A model generated the notes under the pieces. That model worked only from the letters and a program-made list of their open reading frames with translations, searched no databases and had not been told where the DNA came from. Positions 59,821 through 64,000 of a DNA stretch of 64,000 nucleotides are shown here, one piece after another; position 1 is the stretch's first letter, and each line of letters opens with the position of its first letter. The position numbers and the translations under genes were made by a program. Origin of the DNA: Streptomyces sp. NRRL F-525 (GTDB taxonomy: Bacteria; Actinomycetota; Actinomycetes; Streptomycetales; Streptomycetaceae). The stretch covers positions 186,001 through 250,000 of the forward strand of contig NZ_JNXE01000002.1 in NCBI RefSeq assembly GCF_000716605.1, read 5' to 3'.

Positions 59821-60265
59821 GACCGCCTTTACCGATGAGAACGTTCCGGGCCGCTTCGGCCCCTCCGCCACGACCGAGGCCGACCCGCGTGAGGTCGGCA
59901 AGGTCCGCACCGAGTACTCCCCCGCGCACGACGGCGACCCCGACCCCGGCGAGATCGTCTGGACCTGGGTGCCGTTCGAGGAGAACGACGGCCGGGGCAA
60001 GGACCGCCCGGTCCTCGTCGTGGCCCGGGAGCCCGGCGGGACCTTGCTCGCCGTCCAGCTGTCCAGCAAGCGCCACGACGGCGACCGCGAGTGGGTGGCG
60101 ATCGGCAGCGGCCCCTGGGACAAGTCCGGCCGCGACTCGTGGGTCGACGTGGACCGCGTCCTGCGTCTGCACGAGGACGGCATGCGCCGGGAGGCGTGCG
60201 CGATCGACCAGATGCGCTTCAACCTCGTCCGGCACCGGCTGCACGAGCGCTACGGCTGGACCTGA
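59819..60265 (+). CDS. PemK/MazF-like toxin-family protein
   Basis: A 148-residue protein. After a ~40-residue N-terminal arm, the core is EIVWTWVPFEENDGRGKDRPVLVVARE, with the KDRPVLVV pattern of the CcdB/MazF fold, then SSKRHDGDREWVAIGSG and the helix NLVRHRLHERYGW. It is longer than MazF (about 110) and no antitoxin gene is adjacent, so it may be a solitary RNase-like or non-toxin family member. The GTG lies in the right arm of a perfect inverted repeat. It converges with the PARG gene (60270-61094) at a 4-base gap. Confidence 0.78.
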   Translation: MTAFTDENVPGRFGPSATTEADPREVGKVRTEYSPAHDGDPDPGEIVWTWVPFEENDGRGKDRPVLVVAREPGGTLLAVQLSSKRHDGDREWVAIGSGPWDKSGRDSWVDVDRVLRLHEDGMRREACAIDQMRFNLVRHRLHERYGWT

Positions 60266-60269
60266 GCGG

Positions 60270-61094
60270 CTAGCTCTGGAGCTGGCGCTCCGGAAAGGCT
60301 CGTACGAACGCGTCCCGGACCGTCGCACCCGGTGTGCGGTCCAGGACGCCGAACACCACGTGCTCGAAGGCCGCGGCGAACCGTCCGCCCGGCCCGAGCA
60401 GCGCGTGGAAGGCGCCCGCGACCTGCGCCGGGTCGTTCTGGAAGACCCCGCACCCCCAGGCGCCCAGGACCAGCCTCCGGTAGCCGTGCGCCACGGCCGT
60501 CTCCAGCACCCGCTCCGCCCGGACGGCGATGGCGTGCGGCAGCTCGGCCGCGCGCTCGGGTGCCGTGCGCAGGACGACCCCGGCGTTCGGTGCGGCGGCG
60601 GTCAGGAAACCGGCGGTGTACGGCTCGTCCAGGAGGCGGCCCTTGTCGTCGCGGAAGACGGGGACGGCCGGTGAGTGGATGACCCGGTCCGTGTAGAACG
60701 GGTCGCGGTGGGCGCGGTGGTGGTCGTAGAAACCGCGGGCCTCGAGCAGGCACGTGTACAGCGCGGAGGCGCGGCACAGGGCTTCCTCCTGGGCCTGTGC
60801 GCCCTTGAGGAAACCGCCGCCCGGGTTGCGGGCGGAGGCGAAGTTCAGGACGGCGACCGGGCCGGTGAGGCGGCGGGCGGCCTCCAGGCTGCTCTCGCCG
60901 GTGACCTCGAAGGATGTCTCCATCGGTGAGAACAGCGGTATCCGCACCGGTTCCGGCCCGTGAAGGCTCGTACCCGCGCGGGCCGCCTCGGTTTCCGCGG
61001 CGATGAACACCTCACGCCCGTCCGCCGCGCGGTAGCTCCCGGCCTCGACGATCTGCTCGGTCTGCTGCGCGATACCGCGAAGGCGCGCGCTCAT
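60270..61094 (-). CDS. bacterial-type PARG (poly-ADP-ribose glycohydrolase, TIGR02452-like)
   Basis: A 274-residue macrodomain-fold protein. The signature NFASARNPGGGF (GGG at 92-94) and AQAQEEAL (Gln102, Glu103, Glu104) matches the GGG-x-QEE motif of bacterial PARG, which cleaves ribose-ribose bonds of poly-ADP-ribose. Other conserved parts are VIHSPAVPVFRD and LVLGAWGCGVFQNDP. It probably recycles ADP-ribose in the cytoplasm during DNA damage. ATG at 61094 has GGGGG upstream. It is divergent from egtA. No PARP gene is seen in the window. Confidence 0.9.
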   Translation of the reverse strand: MSARLRGIAQQTEQIVEAGSYRAADGREVFIAAETEAARAGTSLHGPEPVRIPLFSPMETSFEVTGESSLEAARRLTGPVAVLNFASARNPGGGFLKGAQAQEEALCRASALYTCLLEARGFYDHHRAHRDPFYTDRVIHSPAVPVFRDDKGRLLDEPYTAGFLTAAAPNAGVVLRTAPERAAELPHAIAVRAERVLETAVAHGYRRLVLGAWGCGVFQNDPAQVAGAFHALLGPGGRFAAAFEHVVFGVLDRTPGATVRDAFVRAFPERQLQS

Positions 61095-61362
61095 GGCATA
61101 ACCCCCGTGTACGCCATGACCGCGCGCCCCGCGATCTCCCCCGTCGTGCTCATACCTTCATCCTGAGCGATGCTGGTCGTGCGGTGCAACGGAGTTTCCG
61201 GGCCCCGCGAACGGCCGGCGAACCGGAGATTACCGATCCCGAACGTGGCAATACGCACCCTTGTGCGACCAGCCGCGAGGGTCTTGGGTGGTACGAGTGT
61301 GCCGACCCGGGCCCAACAGAAACCGGGCCGGTGGCATGGTGGAATCTCAGGAGGATCCCGAC

Positions 61363-62673
61363 ATGTCCGATACGGCAAGTGACTGTAGCGACTGTACGGA
61401 GCCCCGTACCGCGGTCACCGAACCCGAGGTGGAGGCCCTGGTCAGGGGCATCTGCTTCAAGACCGGTCCGCCCCGCACGCTCGGGGTCGAAGTGGAATGG
61501 CTCGTCCACGAGCTGCGGCTGCCGCAGCTCCCCGTGACAACTGAACGACTCGAAGCGGCGTACGCCGCGTTGAAGACCGTGCCTCTGAGGTCGGCGCTCA
61601 CCGTCGAGCCCGGCGGCCAGCTGGAACTCAGCTCGTCGCCCGCCGCCTCCCTGATGGAGTGCATCGGTTCCGTCTCCGAAGACCTGGACGCCGTCCGCGC
61701 GGTGCTGCGCCGCGACGGCCTGGGGCTGGTCGGCGTCGGTCACGATCCCTGGCATCCGCCGCGCCGGTTCCTGCACGAGCCGCGCTACGACGCCATGGAG
61801 CGCTGCCTCGACCGCACCGGGCCCGCGGGCCGCCGCATGATGTGCACCTCGGCGTCCGTGCAGGTGTGTCTGGACGCCGGTTACGAGGAGCCGGGTCCGC
61901 TCGGCCTCGGGCGGCGCTGGTGGCTGGCGCACCAGCTGGGCGCGGTCCTGGTGGCCGCGTTCGCCAACTCCCCGCTGGTCGGCCGCAGCCCCACCGGCTG
62001 GCGCTCCACCCGGCAGCTGATCTGGATGGAGATCGGCCCCGGCCGCGCGGGCGGTCCGACCCTGGACGCGTTGCCGCGCGACGCCTGGACGGACCACGTC
62101 CTGGACTCGCCGGTGATGTGCATACGGCAGGACAGCGGCCCGTGGGAGGTCCCGGAGGAGCTGACGTTCCGGGAGTGGATCAGGTCGGGGTCGCCGAGGC
62201 CGCCGACCCGTGAGGATCTCGACTACCACGTCTCGACACTGTTCCCGCCGGTCAGACCGCGTGGCCATCTCGAACTGCGCATGATCGACGCGCAGCCCGG
62301 GGACGACGGCTGGATCGTGCCGCTGGCCGTGACGACCGCGCTGTTCGACGACCCCGAGGCCGCCGAGACCGCCTACCGGGCCGTGAAGCCGCTGGCCGAA
62401 CGGACCCAGGGGCTGCCCGCGCCGCACAATCCGCTGTGGATCGACGCGGCCCGCTACGGGCTGTCCGACCCGGAGCTGCACGAGGTCGCCCTCGTCTGCT
62501 TCGCGGCGGCCCTGGAGGCCCTGCCGCGCCTCGGCGCGACCACGGGGGTCACGGACGCCGTCCGCGCGTACTTCGACCGTTATGTCGTCCGGGGCCGCTG
62601 CCCCGCCGACGACCTGCTCGACCGCGTGCGCGGCACGGACAGCCGCCCGCACGGGAAGGACATCCGCACATGA
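61363..62673 (+). CDS. egtA: glutamate-cysteine ligase of ergothioneine biosynthesis
   Basis: A 436-residue ATP-dependent ligase of the GCS2 type, starting MSDTASDCSDCTEPR. It contains PRTLGVEVEWLVHE (substrate-binding Glu residues), VEPGGQLELSSSP and MMCTSASVQVCLD. It makes gamma-glutamylcysteine as the sulfur donor for ergothioneine. ATG at 61363 follows CAGGAGG; an upstream in-frame start at 61336 would add nine residues. Its stop overlaps the start of egtB (ATGA), so the two are translationally coupled. The order egtA-egtB is the standard actinobacterial one; egtC and egtD should lie to the right. Confidence 0.93.
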   Translation: MSDTASDCSDCTEPRTAVTEPEVEALVRGICFKTGPPRTLGVEVEWLVHELRLPQLPVTTERLEAAYAALKTVPLRSALTVEPGGQLELSSSPAASLMECIGSVSEDLDAVRAVLRRDGLGLVGVGHDPWHPPRRFLHEPRYDAMERCLDRTGPAGRRMMCTSASVQVCLDAGYEEPGPLGLGRRWWLAHQLGAVLVAAFANSPLVGRSPTGWRSTRQLIWMEIGPGRAGGPTLDALPRDAWTDHVLDSPVMCIRQDSGPWEVPEELTFREWIRSGSPRPPTREDLDYHVSTLFPPVRPRGHLELRMIDAQPGDDGWIVPLAVTTALFDDPEAAETAYRAVKPLAERTQGLPAPHNPLWIDAARYGLSDPELHEVALVCFAAALEALPRLGATTGVTDAVRAYFDRYVVRGRCPADDLLDRVRGTDSRPHGKDIRT

Positions 62674-64000
62674 CCGACGCCGACACCGCCGCCGACACCT
62701 CCGCTGACATCGATATCGAGGCGCTCAGGCAACGGGCGTTGACCACCCTGACCACCGCCCGGGACCGCACCACGCTCCTCACGAGCTGCGTCGACGAGCC
62801 CGAACTCACCGCCCAGGTCTCGCCGTTGATGTCCCCGCTGGTCTGGGACCTCGCACACATCGGCAACCAGGAAGAACTGTGGCTGCTGCGCGCCGTCGGC
62901 GGCCGGGACGCGATGCGGCCCGACATCGACGGCCTCTACGACGCGTTCGAGCACCCGCGCTCCGAACGTCCCTCGCTGCCCCTGCTGCCGCCCGCGGAGG
63001 CCCGGCAGTACGCGGCCGAGGTGCGCGGCCGGGTGACGGACATCCTGGCGAGCCACGCCTTCCGCGGGACGCAGCTGACCGACCTGGGCTTCGCCTTCGG
63101 GATGGTCGCCCAGCACGAACAGCAGCACGACGAAACGATGCTGATCACCCATCAACTCCGCACGGGTCCGCAGGCGTTGACGGCTCCGGACCCGGAGCCG
63201 GTCCCGCTGTTCACCGGCCCGTCCGAAGTCCTCGTCCCCGGCGGCCCGTTCACGATGGGCACCTCCACCGAGCCGTGGGCCCTGGACAACGAACGGCCCG
63301 CGCACCGGCGCGAGGTGGCCCCGTTCCACATCGACACGACCCCGGTGACGAACGGCGCGTATCTGGCGTTCATCGAGGACGGCGGCTACGACGACCCGCG
63401 CTGGTGGACGAAGGAGGGCTGGGCGCACGTCCGCCGCAACTCCCTTACGGCGCCGGAGTTCTGGCGTCGGGAGGCGGGCCAGTGGCTGCGGCGCCGGTTC
63501 GGCGTCACGGAGGCGGTACCGCTGAACGAGCCGGTCGTACACGTCTGTTGGTACGAGGCCGACGCCTACGCCCGCTGGGCCGGACGCCGACTGCCCACCG
63601 AGGCCGAGTGGGAGAAGGCGGCCCGCCACGACCCGACGAGCGACCGCTCGATGCGCTACCCGTGGGGCGACGCCGACCCGGCACCCGAGCACGCCAACCT
63701 CGGCCAACGGCATCTGCGCCCGGCACCCGCAGGCAGCTATCCCGCAGGCGAATCACCCCTCGGCGTACGCCAGTTGATAGGTGACGTGTGGGAGTGGACG
63801 TCGAGCGACTTCCTGCCCTACCCGGGCTTCAAGGCGTTCCCGTACAAGGAGTACTCGGAGGTGTTCTTCGGCCCGGAGTACAAGGTGCTGAGGGGCGGTT
63901 CCTTCGCCGTGGACGAGGTGGCCTGCCGGGGCACGTTCCGCAACTGGGACTATCCGATCCGGCGGCAGATCTTCTCCGGCTTCCGCACCGCCCGCTCGGG
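62670..64000 (+). CDS. egtB: hercynine sulfoxide synthase, 5' part (continues past window)
   Basis: 443 of the expected ~440-450 residues are present. The DinB-like N-terminal domain has the iron ligands His63 (LAHIGNQEE) and His149/His153 (AQHEQQHDE). The formylglycine-generating-enzyme-like domain starts VPGGPFTMG and ends RGGSFAVDEVACRGTFRNWD. Residues Trp426, Asp427 and Arg431 in NWDYPIRR correspond by spacing to the substrate-binding Trp415, Asp416 and Arg420 of the Mycolicibacterium EgtB. It oxidatively couples gamma-glutamylcysteine to hercynine with O2. The stop is not reached at 64000. Confidence 0.95.
   Translation, partial: MTDADTAADTSADIDIEALRQRALTTLTTARDRTTLLTSCVDEPELTAQVSPLMSPLVWDLAHIGNQEELWLLRAVGGRDAMRPDIDGLYDAFEHPRSERPSLPLLPPAEARQYAAEVRGRVTDILASHAFRGTQLTDLGFAFGMVAQHEQQHDETMLITHQLRTGPQALTAPDPEPVPLFTGPSEVLVPGGPFTMGTSTEPWALDNERPAHRREVAPFHIDTTPVTNGAYLAFIEDGGYDDPRWWTKEGWAHVRRNSLTAPEFWRREAGQWLRRRFGVTEAVPLNEPVVHVCWYEADAYARWAGRRLPTEAEWEKAARHDPTSDRSMRYPWGDADPAPEHANLGQRHLRPAPAGSYPAGESPLGVRQLIGDVWEWTSSDFLPYPGFKAFPYKEYSEVFFGPEYKVLRGGSFAVDEVACRGTFRNWDYPIRRQIFSGFRTARS

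Overview
The window is high-GC actinobacterial chromosome, almost certainly Streptomyces. The evidence is the strong third-position GC bias that produces long shadow ORFs, GTG starts, GGAGG ribosome sites, Tat-type signal peptides, many TetR/MarR/LacI/AraC/XRE regulators, F420-type and flavin oxidoreductases, and an egtA-egtB ergothioneine locus at the right edge. I saw no rRNA, tRNA, CRISPR array, complete insertion sequence, prophage or large biosynthetic cluster. It reads as chromosome-arm style accessory and house-keeping genes in many short operons.

Layout. 1-5 kb: a truncated YheO/DauR-type regulator, an alpha/beta hydrolase, a small membrane protein, and two short-chain dehydrogenases divergent from an XRE/MmyB-type regulator. 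5-8 kb: an MFS transporter and a secreted Asp-box (BNR) protein. 8-12 kb: a tightly overlapping operon of ABC ATPase, ABC-2 permease, histidine kinase and NarL-type response regulator. 12-18.7 kb: pirin, a MarR pair, a TPR protein, a PepSY membrane protein, peptide deformylase, a disulfide oxidoreductase and thioredoxin. 18.7-25.4 kb: an aromatic-type aldehyde dehydrogenase with a LacI regulator, TetR plus FAD monooxygenase, a 530-bp degenerate repeat tract, and TetR plus FMN reductase. 25.5-35.9 kb: an F420-type oxidoreductase, TerC, an esterase with a duplicated 3' remnant, a CdaR-like regulator, a secreted nuclease/phosphatase-jacalin fusion, a double Lrp regulator with an exporter, and a Tat-exported beta-propeller protein.

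36-48.5 kb: an MMPL transporter divergent from a 3'-truncated amine oxidase, an alpha/beta hydrolase with a winged-helix regulator, and a TetR-controlled flavin monooxygenase/SDR/aldehyde dehydrogenase operon facing an AraC regulator, then an MFS protein. 48.6-57.9 kb: a Tat-exported purple-acid-type phosphatase, an MFS exporter, a Fic-domain protein with a recognisable self-inhibition motif, a glucarate-dehydratase-like enzyme next to a secreted GH43-AbfB protein, and an amidase. 57.9-64 kb: a small NfeD-like OB-fold protein and flotillin, a PemK/MazF-like protein, a bacterial-type PARG (poly-ADP-ribose glycohydrolase), and egtA-egtB.

Regulation is unusually legible. Most regulator genes are divergent from their likely targets, and the intervals hold clear palindromes or tandem repeats: a three-site array with 15-bp period before a TetR gene, paired GGACC-GGTCC sites before another, a consensus LacI box before the aldehyde dehydrogenase, and a tandem 15-mer before the MarR pair. 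At least seven strong stem-loops mark operon ends. Signs of decay or rearrangement lie at 23.6-24.1, 28.7-29.0, 39.47-39.67, 41.3-41.6 and 50.3-50.45 kb. All functions are inferred from motifs read by eye; no database search was run.
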